Positions 25,977 to 38,362 of a stretch of DNA of 64,000 nt are shown piece by piece. This stretch comes from Ecdyonurus torrentis (Eukaryota; Arthropoda; Insecta; Ephemeroptera; Heptageniidae). Every line of letters starts with the position of its first letter. Within the stretch, counting starts at the first letter, position 1. The notes under the pieces are model-generated. The model made no database searches. It had not been told where the DNA came from and saw only the letters and a list, made by a program, of their open reading frames with translations. Position numbers and translations under genes: made by a program. The DNA is taken from assembly GCA_949318235.1 (NCBI GenBank), contig OX439127.1, forward strand, positions 39,385,787-39,449,786, in the 5' to 3' direction.

Positions 25977-27602
25977 AGAGATGCGAGATTTGAAAGTTAA
26001 TAATAAATTGTTTTATTTATGCAAAATTTCAATTACTGCAGTAAAATAATGAAAATGATTTGCAAAATAATAATGACAATTAATTAATAATAATAACATG
26101 TGCATGCGCTTCGTATATACAGTATTTTATATAAAAATATATTGTTTTTACGGTTTCTAAAACATAAAATTCTGCACGTTAATCATTTGTGCAACTCAAT
26201 CACTCGTAATGCATATATGAAAAGAGGTAAAATATTATATGCATTGCATTTTCATTTTGACACAAAGACCATCCCGTTAATTTTTCGAATATCTTTTGTT
26301 AAATAAAAGAAAAAAAATGCTTTATGTTATTTGACTTCTTTTTACGACTTTTTTATATGAATATATTTCTAAATAGATATTATAGATAATACATATATAT
26401 TTTTGTATTTTTCAAAGCTATAGAAAGACTGAATTGGTGGCGCCACGTTTCAAAAAACAAAAGTGTCGGGGATAATGTTTTGTTATTTGTTAAATGGACA
26501 ATGGACACAGACAGACGTTTTTCGTAGAACAGCAAAACAAAAATTCAACACCTTTTGTAATTTTTATTGAAGCAATAAAACAGTTAGGAGTCACTAATGG
26601 AATTTCATTGAGTGGCGTCGCTTGCAAAAATAATACAATACGGTAGCGAGACAAATATAGTTTTGCCGTGGAGCGACAGGTATGATTTGATTTGGGCTTG
26701 CGATATTTTTAAGGCTGAAAATAAAAGTTTTTTTTTCTACCCTGCGAGGTTTCACTAAAACTTGTAAAGCCTGCATGCTCATGGCAGAAAAATCTTTCAG
26801 ACGAATATGCAAAATTTTGAAACATATAAATGTATGAAAAATTATTCTTACTAAACAACCCGCATGTTAATTTTTAGGTTCTCAGTTAACCCCTAAAATT
26901 TAAATCAAAACGCGTGATTGAGTACTGTAAGATTATAATTTATATATAAATGTGTTAATCTTACAAAAAAAAAAAAATAAATAAAAAAAAACTTCACAAA
27001 ATAAATTCTATATAATACAATATTAAAGAAGGAGATTAATTATATTTTATATATATGCAACGTATATAGATTTGACATGATCGTCTAATCTGTGATATCT
27101 GATTATATACAAGACTGAAAGAAGTGTTTTCTGTCAAACTATATACACTGGATTAAACCGTTTGCTCGTAAAGAGGAAAATATATAAAAAGAATAGCGTT
27201 TATAGAAAATAATTAATTTCAATAACTGTATATCAGTATAATACCTACATTATAAATATAATAATAATTAAAACATACATTACTGCACGTTGCAATGTCA
27301 GATTTATATTGAATCTTATAATTAAAAATTATCCAATATGATGTCAACACATCATATTTCCTTTACCTTTTATTTATGCTGTCTACATATTACAAGATGA
27401 AATGCATTATTTTATTGTCAAACTTTAAATCATATATATTATTATTATTATTTTATATGATGTGTATGAGCAGTAAGAGCTTACATTATATTTTATACTT
27501 CAATTGAAAAAAGTTTGAGATTATCCCCACTTCTTCCATTGCTTTTGATTATCATAATAAAACTCCCCATATCTACTGGCTATACGAAATGTAAACTAAC
27601 AG

Positions 27603-27734
27603 CACTATAAGAACACCTGGGCACGCCTCCTCGCCGATATCCTATACCTGCGCTACGATTGTGCGGCCAATTCAAAAGAAATGACCAAAACGACCAAGAA
27701 ATGGCAGCAGCTGAAAATCAAAAATGAAAATTAA
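27603..27734 (+). pseudogene. exon-like coding remnant, unidentified
   Basis: After AACTAACAG the frame HYKNTWARLLADILYLRYDC... to ...KKWQQLKIKNEN is open for 43 codons to TAA, with GC content well above the flanks. The C-terminal TKTTKKWQQLKIK faintly recalls the third helix of Myb/SANT-like domains found in transposon and host proteins. The 15-mer ACCTGGGCACGCCTC in it recurs inverted near 21250-21265, suggesting dispersed-repeat origin. There is no start codon and no donor. Confidence 0.3.
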
Positions 27735-28733
27735 AGATACTACTTAATACTTAATACTTATAATATTAATTATTATTATTTTAAATGCTTCAATCAAAAT
27801 TAATGAATAATTTACATTTCACAATATCGCGCAGCATTGCTCTACATAATAACCAGACGTCTATGCTCTATCTCTAAAATACTATATATTTTACTAATTT
27901 TTGCTTGATTGAATCAGCAAAATAACGTTCTACATAAGTGATATTTACACATTTTAAGCACATATTAATAATCACGCAATATAATAATAATAATATTATA
28001 AATATATTATTTTTATTATATTATTTAATTTTAATAATAAAAGTTAGTAATGAAGGAAAAAAATGCATTTGCATTGCCATATTTATATTTTGCAAAACAT
28101 TATAGCATAATATTTTGAAATGAAAATATAATTATATAAAATCTTTTCGTATATACTTGCTCTTCTTATGTAATTATTAAATTTTGTTTATAGCTAATCA
28201 ACTCTAAATTTAATTTATTCACAAGTATTAGCGTCACATTTTCATTATTTTTACATAACCAAAAAATAATTGTTAGAAATATAATTTTGTTTACAATATA
28301 ATCAAATCATTAAATTTTCACGTAACGAGCAATGAGTAATATAATAAACTATATTCAAAATGAACAACTGAAATCCAAACAAGAAGAATTATGGCATTAT
28401 ATACAATACTTTAGACTTTGAACTGTACGCCACGCTTAATAAAGTTATACTCATTATTATTATTATTATTATGAAATATTTAAAGGACATTATGTGAGTA
28501 ATCTATAATGCGATGCTCTTTTCAATTATGTCTCTATTCCAGTGCTTATAGTTTTAACATTTTATAATGTCCATTATGTGGTCCTAATATTAATTTACTT
28601 ATTTATTATATTAATAAAAATATGTTAAGTGTTTGCATAATATGTTGAGATGAAAGGGGGAATTCAAATACTTATATATAAGCAATATCTCATAGAAATA
28701 TTAATTGGATATATGCATGTGTTTGGTTTGCAG

Positions 28734-28808
28734 CATCAGAGTTTACAACTACTGCGTCTCTACGACTTTACTTGGAAGCAACGCGGCAAGCGTGATTTGT
28801 CCCTTTGA
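28734..28808 (+). pseudogene. short exon-like GC-rich island
   Basis: The acceptor-like TTGGTTTGCAG precedes a frame HQSLQLLRLYDFTWKQRGKR... that stops after 24 codons. A second frame is also open (VYNYCVSTTLLGSNAASVIC) up to a possible donor GAT|GTATAC. Composition contrasts with the AT-rich surroundings. There is no support beyond this. Confidence 0.2.
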
Positions 28809-29003
28809 TGTATACCTGATGACACTGACATGGCATGAATTTACTACATAATAATAAAATATACTTTCTGGTAATACCTGCAGTATATAGAAAAAGAAAA
28901 AAAAATGATAAAAGCTTCAAAATGAAAAAGTTTATTCTTTATTATTTTTATTGTTTGAATACTTTGGCGACACAGTGTCGCATAAAAGTGACAAGTTTGC
29001 AGG

Positions 29004-29034
<31 letters not shown>

Positions 29035-30846
29035 CAGCAGCAGCAGCAGCAGCTTATATAAATAAGGTGTGAATCCATAGACCATAGGTATTACTGTGCC
29101 ATAAAGACATACATGTGATATCTTCTATTCATGTACCTTTACAAATCCTTTTAATGTTGATATACAAATTTTTAAGTTTTTGTTTTGCAATCAAGCATTA
29201 GCAATTTCAAATTTTCTTTACCTTATCACAGATTTTCCAAATATATTTTATAACCTGTATGAATGTTTTAATTTTTTTTTTTCATTCTTGTTACGATCAG
29301 TAACATCTTTAAGTTTATAATAATTTATTTACACATATGTATATAATGTATTATATTTTATAATATAATATAATATATAGAACAGAAAAACAACCAATAA
29401 ATTTTTATTACTTTTACAACAGCATGCAGTAGAAAAATAAAACAAAAATGCAAGCGCTTGTAACATCATATATATAAATATCCATTCAGCTCATCTGTTA
29501 TACATATTTATTTATATACTGAAAAGTTAAAACTTCAAATGGAGATACAGAAAGTAAGTTTTAAATAATGATACATTTGATTCTCACGGTAAAAGTCCTA
29601 TATAGAAAAGGGTTAAGTGTCAAATGTTACAAATATGATTCACTCTTTTTTATTATTAATATATATATATATATATATTTTTACAAACATATATGCGGGG
29701 TGACATTCAGATTATATAAGCATAAGGAAACTAACCTTGATTTATACATTTTATGCATTCCTTATCCTTTTATGTTATTATAAAACTGCGCATTAGTTTC
29801 AACTTTCAACTTCATAAAATTTAATGTCTTTTCCCAATTTCCTTTTTGAATAATTTATTGTTGCGTCCTTCGTGTAAAGTTAAAATAATAATAATAATAA
29901 AAAATATAAAATCTCTCATACTTACACACTCACGCTTATATTTTAGAAATGTCGGGAGAATAATAATTGTGTTATATAACTCAGCATCAAATTATATATC
30001 ATTTATATTTTATATAGTTTTCCTATTATTTTTGCGTTTAATACAAGTCCTTATAGTCCTGTATTATATATATTTATAGCTTTTTATAAAAACGGTATTA
30101 CTATGACAATGACAGTATGATGAAAAATATTTGTGATCAAAACTCTATATAAGAGCAATACTCATGAAGCAATAAGAAATAATGGCTGAATCAACAAAGT
30201 TTCTGAGAATAATGCATGCTATATCCGCATTTTAGGGGAAGTTAGGGTATGAGATGAGACACCTTGTTCATAAACGGCTCCAGGATCCAGGATACAAAAT
30301 GTTTTTTCGCGTCTTATTATTATTATTTTTTTTTTTTCGCAAAACAATAAAATTTAATTTTTTTAAAAATCACACTTATTTGATTTTTTTTTATTAATGC
30401 CTTATTATAGACATAATTTGTTCAATGTTATACATACTTCATATGTTATATGGCATAAATATTTACTTGCACAACATATTATTAATGCATAATTTTAATT
30501 TAGCATCATTTATATGCTATATGACATAAATCATAAATTACGCTAATTTATTCTTTGTATAATATAGAGACATTATTTATCCATAACAATATCCTATTAT
30601 ACTACTCCGTGCTCTCAATAACACCGGACTTGCCAAATATTATTTCCTTTAATACAAGGTGCAATATAAATACACGGTACATTTATGCGGATACCATAAC
30701 CATCGATGTTATCTCCAAAGATTATATATATACATAAATGAGATTTGTTTCACCAACAGACGTAATACTTCCGGATACACTGTGGCGCATAAGTGCGAAA
30801 ATAGTTTTTTTTCTAAAATATTTTGAAGGAAAAAAAGTCATAAAAA

Positions 30847-30849
<3 letters not shown>

Positions 30850-30902
<53 letters not shown>
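30850..30902. repeat. (GA)n microsatellite
   Basis: An uninterrupted GA run of about 50 bp. Confidence 0.95.
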
Positions 30903-30905
<3 letters not shown>

Positions 30906-31240
30906 CAAGGAAACGCTGTTTAAAACTATATGTCAAGAGAAAATGTTAAAACATATTATATCATAGACCTTATTATACATTGATTATATTATTATGCAAT
31001 ATGCATGGTATGAAATATTATAATAAAAAAGCTATCAATGAGCGCGCATTGATCAATTAGGAAGAGAATAGGATATAAATTTGTCAGTTGATAAATTTTC
31101 AGCCTTAGAAGAGATTGAAAGTGTCTTTTTTTATCGCATCTGTGAAAAGTCACGCAAATGGCACAAACAATATATTGTTTTAAGTTATGACTTAAGACAA
31201 TTTTAATTTACTTTATATTATATATAATATCATTCATATA

Positions 31241-31289
31241 TATTTTCAGTTAATATTGAAACAATAATAAAACAGTAACGTGTAATACG

Positions 31290-31375
<86 letters not shown>

Positions 31376-31551
31376 ATAAATATATATATATACATATATA
31401 CCTTTTCATTAATTACATAACACTTATCGCATTATTGATAAAAATTACTATTTTAAATATTTATTTCCATAAGTATGTAATTAATTAAAAGGTCTACGTA
31501 TTAAATGTTACTGCTATATTATTGTTTCAATATTATATAATTGAAAATATA
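31241..31551. mobile_element. foldback MITE containing (AT)n and a nested hairpin
   Basis: The outer arms, TTTTCAGTTAATATTGAAAC onward and its inverse ending GTTTCAATATTATATAATTG, pair over about 50 bp with small gaps. Inside, CCTTTTCATTAATTACATA and TATGTAATTAATTAAAAGG form a second inverted pair. An (AT)n tract lies between the left outer arm and the inner hairpin. Confidence 0.7.
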
Positions 31552-32103
31552 GGTAAAGGTTAATAAAATTTTATTATCACACGTTAAGCAGTGTGATTAT
31601 GAACATGAAGGTGACCAAAGCCAAACGGCTTGTATTTCATGTATTCATTTTAATAAATATATAAAGCAAACCATCACTCAATGTAACCAAATAACTGAAT
31701 GTGCAATTGCTTTCTTTAAGTCAGCACAGAATTTGCTCAATTTATTCACTAAGCTTAAAAAATGTAAAATTGTATATAATATGCATTATTACATAACATT
31801 TCAGAGTATGAGCCATTTAATTTCTCCGTTAGTATATTATTTTTCTCCAAAATCATTTAATTAAAAGATGGTCAAGCGCAATACAAACGGATAATAAATT
31901 GTACAGGGTTCGATCGTCTATACTGTTTTCCAGCATGGAAAATATTTGTATTACACGCAATATTTGCAATTTTTATCTTATATATATAAAAAAAAAAAAA
32001 AAAGAAAAAAGAAAACTAGCAAATAACTATATTTGAACAGAATTGAAGAACGAAAAATGATATTTTATTTATATGACAAAGAAAGAAAAATTATATTTTC
32101 CGT

Positions 32104-32157
32104 ATGCTGAACAATGCATTACGCACCAAAAACATGGCGACCAAGCGCAAGGATGAG
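32104..32157 (+). mobile_element. MITE family A, 3' fragment
   Basis: CCGTATGCTGAACAATGCAT and CATGGCGACCAAGCGCAAGG match the distal third of family A copies (CCTATGCTGAGCAATGTTAT and ATGGCGTCAAAGCGC). The rest is missing or too decayed. Confidence 0.5.
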
Positions 32158-32189
32158 CAACGGGTTTAGTTCAGTATAGTCACAAATAA

Positions 32190-32350
32190 TCCCGTCGCAA
32201 ATTGTCCACGGTAGCAAAACGTCCATTGTAGCAAATCGTCTGTTGTAGCGAAGTGTCCAGTAGCGAATTGTCCAGTCGCCAACCATCCGGTAGCGAATTA
32301 TCTTGTCTCGAATTGTCTGTCACAAATCGTCCTTGTAACGAATCGTCCGG
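32190..32350 (+). repeat. degenerate 15-17 bp tandem repeat, about ten units
   Basis: The unit consensus is close to TAGCGAATTGTCCGG: GCAAATTGTCC, GCAAAACGTCC, GCAAATCGTCT, GCGAAGTGTCC, GCGAATTGTCC and further variants follow in order with about 16-bp spacing. It has no coding sense. The internal grammar (short A/T core followed by GTCC) resembles subterminal repeats of some DNA transposons. Confidence 0.8.
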
Positions 32351-33618
32351 TTACCGTATTACACGTATATATACTCACGTACTCACGTATACGTGACCAC
32401 GTCACCGCCGATAACAAAATAAGCATTAATTTCAAAATATAATAACAAATAGTTTCTAAGTATTATGTATGAACTATTATAAATAAATATACGTAGGATT
32501 TATTATGTCCACAGCAATTGTGAGATTTTCGTGATTATTATGGAGATATTTGCTTCGTTACTATAATTATTATATTACATTGCCCCATATCCATGATATT
32601 GCCCCCTCCCCTTCACCCTTTTTTTACAGAAGCAACGGGCTCTTATTTAAAATTAATATATGTATTACATTATAATATTGATACTTTTCACGCATATAAG
32701 AGAAAATATATATAGTGTTAAATAAGTGCGTGCAATAAGCTGAATGTTGGTGTGAGGCGATTTCTGAATTAAAATAATATTCTTTACCCTGGTCTGCTCC
32801 TCCCATCTCAAATCTCCATCATGGTTAAATCTATCTTTTTCATCTATATTATATTAATATATAATTTTATCTCCTTTTCAATGTGTCAAGCATGGTTTTA
32901 AGTCACTAATGGATATGTGTGCCGATACTATATGAAGTTTGATGGTAAGAGACCTTTAAAAAAATCCAAATGAGGAACAAAATAAAAAGCTTTTACCACC
33001 CACAACCAAACCGAGTACAGATTTCTTTGTTGAACAAATAAGAAAAAATATGGCCTGTTATAAAAATTCAATGTTACCACAAAAAAAATATATATATATA
33101 AAAAAAATATAAGTATAATTGTTAATATTTTTTAGCAATTTATTTATTGCTTTTAAAATTTTAAATTCTCTTTTAAAAATACTATATGAGGACAATACGT
33201 TCAAAGAGACCGCATTTAGCTACCGTTATTCCGTTGATGACAAGCAAAAAGCCACACAATAGAAGGAGGAAGAACAACACAGTACTGTGCAACCCTTTTT
33301 TGCAAAATTGCAAAACAATCTCAAATCAACTTTACTATATGGTTCCACACCTGCAAATACGAAGATGTGAAATTAGATAACGAAATATTCAGCAACAAGC
33401 AAGCCCTCTCGTTTGCAAACAGTCTTTTGAACCCATGAGTATTGGTGAAGTACAAAAATTATCAATGTAAATTTATGCCGTGTTTCGTTTATAATAATAA
33501 TTTCAATAATTATGCAGTTTGTGAAAATTTATTTTGAATTTAAATTTAATCGCCTAATACTGCAACTGCAACTCAGTATTGTTGAAAATGAAGTTCAATA
33601 AAATTATAGATGAGTAAC

Positions 33619-33732
33619 CCCCGTAAGCTGCGACGCTAACTAACTAGTTAAACCGTAGTTAAGTTGTTATTTTGATTGTTGCAACAATTAAAAAAAGATA
33701 ACTAAGGTTTAACTAGAGGTTGCAGCTTACAG
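33619..33732. mobile_element. short MITE
   Basis: The ends GTAAGCTGCGACGCTAACTA and the inverse of GTTGCAGCTTAC pair, and inner segments AGTTAAACCGTAGTTA and TAACTAAGGTTTAACT pair as well. This gives an almost continuous hairpin of about 114 bp. Confidence 0.75.
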
Positions 33733-33957
33733 CCATAAGATGAGTCATGAGTGTATAAGTATAACTAAAATGAAGTAAACGTGATAGGTGTGATGATAGG
33801 CATATCGAGCAGTGAGCGCAAAATGTTTGATAAGCTAATTTTTCAAATGCCTTCAGAATAATTAATACAGTTTTCCATTTTAAAACATGCTTGTTTTGCA
33901 ACAATAATTATTTACGCTGGATAACAAAAAAAAATAATAATAATAATAAATAAATAA

Positions 33958-33962
<5 letters not shown>

Positions 33963-34013
<51 letters not shown>

Positions 34014-34090
34014 TTTTTATTTATTTATTATTATTATTATTATTTTTTGTTATATATTATAATTATGTTATATTATATATTATATAATGT

Positions 34091-34168
<78 letters not shown>

Positions 34169-34230
34169 TAAAACAATATATTATAAAGATAATAAAGAGA
34201 GAAAGAGGGAGAGAGAGAGAGAGAGAGAGA
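33963..34230. repeat. cluster of (AT)n and (GA)n microsatellites
   Basis: An (AT)n run (33963-34008), a palindromic TTATTATT/AATAATAA surround, a second (AT)n run (34098-34161) and a GA run (34197-34230) follow each other. Confidence 0.9.
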
Positions 34231-34679
34231 TAATATATATTTTCTGCTTCCCCCCCCCCTTTTACTTCAAATAATGTCAAATAAATTTAGTATTTTGTAT
34301 TTTTTTTTATATATAGTTGATAGATTTGCGTTTTCATAAATCAACATAATTTTCAAAGAAAATTATTTACGCTGAACAAAGAAATAATAATAACAATAAT
34401 AATAATGGTGTTATATATTATTATTCTCATTACACCTTGGCTCAATGTGAGCCCGGCAGCCCGGTGTTATGTTCAGTATGTTATAAGAAGAATGAAGAAA
34501 ACAGAATAATAATAAAACAAAAACATATAATAAATATAAAAATATACACCAAGTCAAATAAGTGACAAAAGAAAGGCAAATATTTGTGATACAAGTTTTT
34601 ATTGCGTACAATTCGCAGTCACATAATAACAATTGTATGATCAGCCGGGTTATGATAACTTGTCATTAAATGATTCAAA

Positions 34680-34745
34680 ATTATAAGAATAAGAATAAGA
34701 ATAAGAATAAGAATAAGAAATTTTATTGACCCAGGCAGTTATTAC
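34680..34745 (-). mobile_element. possible LINE 3' end with simple-repeat tail
   Basis: AATAAG is repeated five times and followed by AAATTTTATTGACCCAGGCA. Read on the - strand this is a short non-LTR-type 3' end carrying a hexanucleotide tail. Too little remains to name a clade. Confidence 0.3.
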
Positions 34746-35383
34746 CCAGGCAGTTAATAGTTTCATATTAAGCTGCATGAGTTAACCTTATATTGCTGAT
34801 TTATTATTTATATGATTGACAAATTATATTTTGTGGATGCTTTCTTTCATAAAATTAGATCGCAATATGCAGTAATACGTATATGAAAGAAGAAGGAAAA
34901 AAAATGGAGAAGAGGAGAATATTTCAATAATCAATATCAACAAATAATAATAATAAAAAAAGAGGATTTTTTTTTTCTTTTAACAGGAGAATATTTTAAA
35001 AATCATTAATATTGATTTATTATTTATTGATGATTGCTTATTATTTTTAATTATTTATATTACATCATTACATCATCAATTATGATTTTTTTTTTACATT
35101 ATATCTTCAATATATCATATATCCTATAAAATTACAAAATTGCAATTTCAATTTGTTTTTATATATATATACTGTGAAATAAGTTAGACAACTGTTAGTA
35201 ATTGTTTTGCATCATATCTAAAACTTATTGTTTTTGCAATTTTTTATAATCCTGGGTCCTTTTTCATATATATATTATATTTATATATACTACTATAATA
35301 TATTGTATTAGAGGCATTACATAGTAGCAACGACTAGCAAGTAATATTTTATAATGCTTTAATTTATGTACGTACAGGCCGTA

Positions 35384-35507
35384 CAGCTCTGGCCAAAAGT
35401 TCCCGAACGATTTGCATAGGCAGCCCGCAACCACACTCCGTATGTTATCTTTATGAGAAAACGCAGCGGCCGCCGCTGCCCCGTTCGGGAACTTTTGGCC
35501 AGAGCTG
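35384..35507. mobile_element. Tc1/mariner-type MITE, copy 1
   Basis: The perfect terminal inverted repeats CAGCTCTGGCCAAAAGTTCC and its inverse are bordered by TA on both sides (35382-35383 and 35508-35509). Together with CAG..CTG termini this fits the Tc1/mariner superfamily. The 124-bp element is recurrent: a second copy lies at 57552 and a half copy at 60940. Confidence 0.88.
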
Positions 35508-35969
35508 TACCTATACTCCTAATATAATAAAATAAATATAGATAGATTAATGTATCAGACGAAATCAACATGATCATCTTTTATATAATTTTATTGATGT
35601 TAAAAACAATAATGTCATTTTTGCAAATGAGTCCTTAGAAATATCAAAAGTTTGCAGGATATGTTTGTCATCTTGAAATATATTTTAATAATTACGTCAT
35701 GTAAAACTAAATATAATATATTAGGCTCTACATTTATATTACTTTTGTTATCATTCATTATTTTAAATTATGTATTATTCTAAATTTTCATGCCATCACA
35801 TTTCAACGCATCCCAGTTTTCAATAATGTGAGGTGGGGGCATAGAGTTTGGCAACCTCTTTGGGTGGGGGAAACCTAAAAAAAAAAAAAAAAAAAAAAAA
35901 TAGAAACCTTCCTTTGTCATCACCTCAAACCAGCTCCTTTCATCCCCACCTCCACACGATCTGCGTGGG

Positions 35970-35976
35970 TATAAAA
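35970..35976 (+). promoter_or_regulatory. TATA box of a candidate promoter
   Basis: GGGTATAAAAGC lies in a GC-rich island (35.83-36.19 kb). About 30 bp downstream, the CACATCTGACAAG region would be the start site. It is followed by C-rich leader sequence and an open frame that ends at a splice donor. Confidence 0.5.
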
Positions 35977-36078
35977 GCTCGCAAGCCACAACACACCACA
36001 TCTGACAAGTACCAAACTTCGTGTTGAGCTGACACTGCGCTGCTCCTCCTCACCTCGCCGCCTCGGTCACGTCAGGTC

Positions 36079-36190
36079 ATGCCAGGTCACACCACATCAT
36101 CGTCCCGAAGCCCATGGTGCGATGCTGACGTGTTGCTTTCGCCTTCTTCAGATCCAGCGTTTGGCCAGCTCCTGCGGATCGTCCGTTACG
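36079..36190 (+). CDS. candidate first coding exon, unidentified
   Basis: ATG at 36079 opens MPGHTTSSSRSPWCDADVLL... to ...FGQLLRIVRY, 37 codons, ending in phase 1 at a strong donor TTACG|GTAAGAG. The TATA box lies about 110 bp upstream. Composition changes abruptly to AT-rich after the donor, as expected for an exon-intron border. No partner exon was found; a hAT element inserted 290 bp downstream occupies the putative intron. The product is not recognised. Confidence 0.45.
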
Positions 36191-36478
36191 GTAAGAGAAA
36201 TAATTGCCTTTTAATTTTCGTATTATTGTTTATCCAAAATTAACCGCACTAATAGAAAAGCAATCATTGTCTGTGCCTAATGTCTTAATTTTGTAACATC
36301 TTCACCGTGATAGCATGTACATACATACGTAAATCCACTATATAATTTTTCAAACATTCATACATACATTTATTTAATATATTTTCCTCGTTTTATATTG
36401 TATTTATTTTCTTCGTACACTTGCACTCCACTATTCTTCTTCTGTTTACTTTTTGGTTGGGAGTCCTGTAACTATACA

Positions 36479-36621
36479 CAGTGGCGGTCCTACAGGGGGG
36501 ATTGAGGGGCGGATATCCCCGGGCCCACTAGGTTTGGGGGGCCCGGGAAGAGGCCTACATATAAAAAATTCAAATAAGCTAAAAAAAAAGAAAAAAAAAA
36601 AAAGGAACTTAAGGGACGGGA

Positions 36622-36652
<31 letters not shown>

Positions 36653-37674
36653 GTTTAAAAAGGTAAAATAAACTATACTTACTATAGAACTAGAATTTTA
36701 ATGAAGACTTAAAAAATTTCAGGGTGTTATTTTATTGCATTTTCATTCTAAAAGAGGGCAATGTCCTAAGTCGATAGATATGGACATTTCTAAGCTTTGA
36801 GCTCATTGAGTATTAATTCTTTTTAAAATTCTTAAACTGACGTTACGGTAACTTTTCCTATGCCCGCATGTGTAGAGGTATTGCGTGTTGACATTTTTTG
36901 ATTTTTTTTGTTTTGTTTTTTTTAATAGAAATGCTTATTGAACTTAAAATTTACAATTCTGCAAATAAATCGATTCAGGACAATGTCTTCTTTTAGAATT
37001 TGAAATAAAATTTTACCCTGAAAACTTTTTTAGTCTTCCTCATTGGCCTGGCGTAGGTAAAAAATTGTTCAATGATAAATAAACACTATCGCTCGATCTA
37101 CCTAAATTTTAACATTTGTATTCGTCAAATTGACCTTGTCCTCTGCTCCTTAAATGATGATGACGATCAACTTTGGCTATTCAAATAGAATATGTGCATT
37201 TTTTTTTGGCAAGAGACTAGGGTTTACGAACATCACTTTTGTTTCGGAAATTTGAAAATAATTCTAACAGAAAAAAAAAAAAAAAAAAACTAAAATTTAG
37301 CTTTTTGAGAATATGAAGGAAACATTTTTTGCATGCGCTTAATCTCGCCTAAATCTGCAAAGTAATTAAAAATAATTTAATTTGCATTATGAATTATTGT
37401 ACACTTTTTTTAAAAAATATTTCATTCTAAATTAAAGTTTAATTGTTTAAAAAAAGAAAAAGAAAAAAAAACATACAATAAAATAAAAAGATTTTTTTTT
37501 TTCTTAAAGCTATCTGCACTGACAAGTATACTGAATTTATGCACGGAATTGCCTGTAAATAGTCACGTGGTAAAAAAATCGCGCCTGCGGCGGGCTATTG
37601 GCGCTTCGCGCATCTATTGAGGGGGCCCTGTCAGATTTCTGTCCCCGGGCCCAAAATTCGTAGGACCGCCACTG
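36479..37674. mobile_element. non-autonomous hAT element with 8-bp target duplication
   Basis: The ends CAGTGGCGGTCCTAC and GTAGGACCGCCACTG are perfect inverted repeats, bordered by the 8-bp duplication ACTATACA (36471-36478 and 37675-37682). CAGTGGCGG termini with 8-bp duplications are typical of hAT. Subterminal GGGCCC and CCCGGG blocks occur at both ends. The 1.2-kb interior is AT-rich without a transposase frame. Confidence 0.93.
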
Positions 37675-38292
37675 ACTATACATATCCGTGAATCCGTGAT
37701 TGTACGTATTAATTACCACCGTAATTATTGACATTAAAATGACAGTATATAGAATTATTGAGCGTTTAAGACTATTTGCAAAATTCAGAGATGCTATATT
37801 ATGTACATACCTATACAACAGCGCTTTAGAATTTTTTAAATATGTATAAATGTAAATTACATACATCTCTTACAAAATAACACTTTATAATTCATAGTCC
37901 AAATGTATAATTCTCGCATATCTGGTTATGTATATGCGTTTTGCATTGGCGTATAAGCGCGTGCTGTCTTATAGCATACTTTTTTTTTTTTTTGGATGCA
38001 ATCTAATTTTTGACACATTATAGTTAAGAAATATAACTAGAGATTACACTAAAAAAAAAAAAAAAAAAAAAAAGATAATAGTAACAATACAGTATAACTT
38101 TTTTTAAAGTTGTTTTACATACATACAATATGTATCTGATATATTTATTTATTATTATTTTTTGTCTTAATTTTTTGCTTATGTAATATTCTCATGTATA
38201 TTGTTGTGGTCAAGGTTTTGTATAAATATACATAATAGGGCTGTCGACAACGCCTTGATAAAAAGTTCCTTATTATTGTTATGTACGTACTT

Positions 38293-38362
38293 ATGTATTT
38301 TATATTTTCGATGATCCAAATATTATTATGTATTTTATATTTTCGATGATCCAAATATTATT
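38293..38362. repeat. 35-bp tandem duplication
   Basis: Two exact consecutive copies of a unit beginning ATGTATTTTATATTTTCGAT and ending CCAAATATTATT. Confidence 0.95.

Noticed and set aside
26594..26812. 72-codon frame on the - strand
   Set aside because: Protein-like in places, but without splice signals or any recognisable motif.
31905..31925. GGTTCGATC resembling a tRNA B box
   Set aside because: No A box, acceptor stem or cloverleaf could be formed around it.
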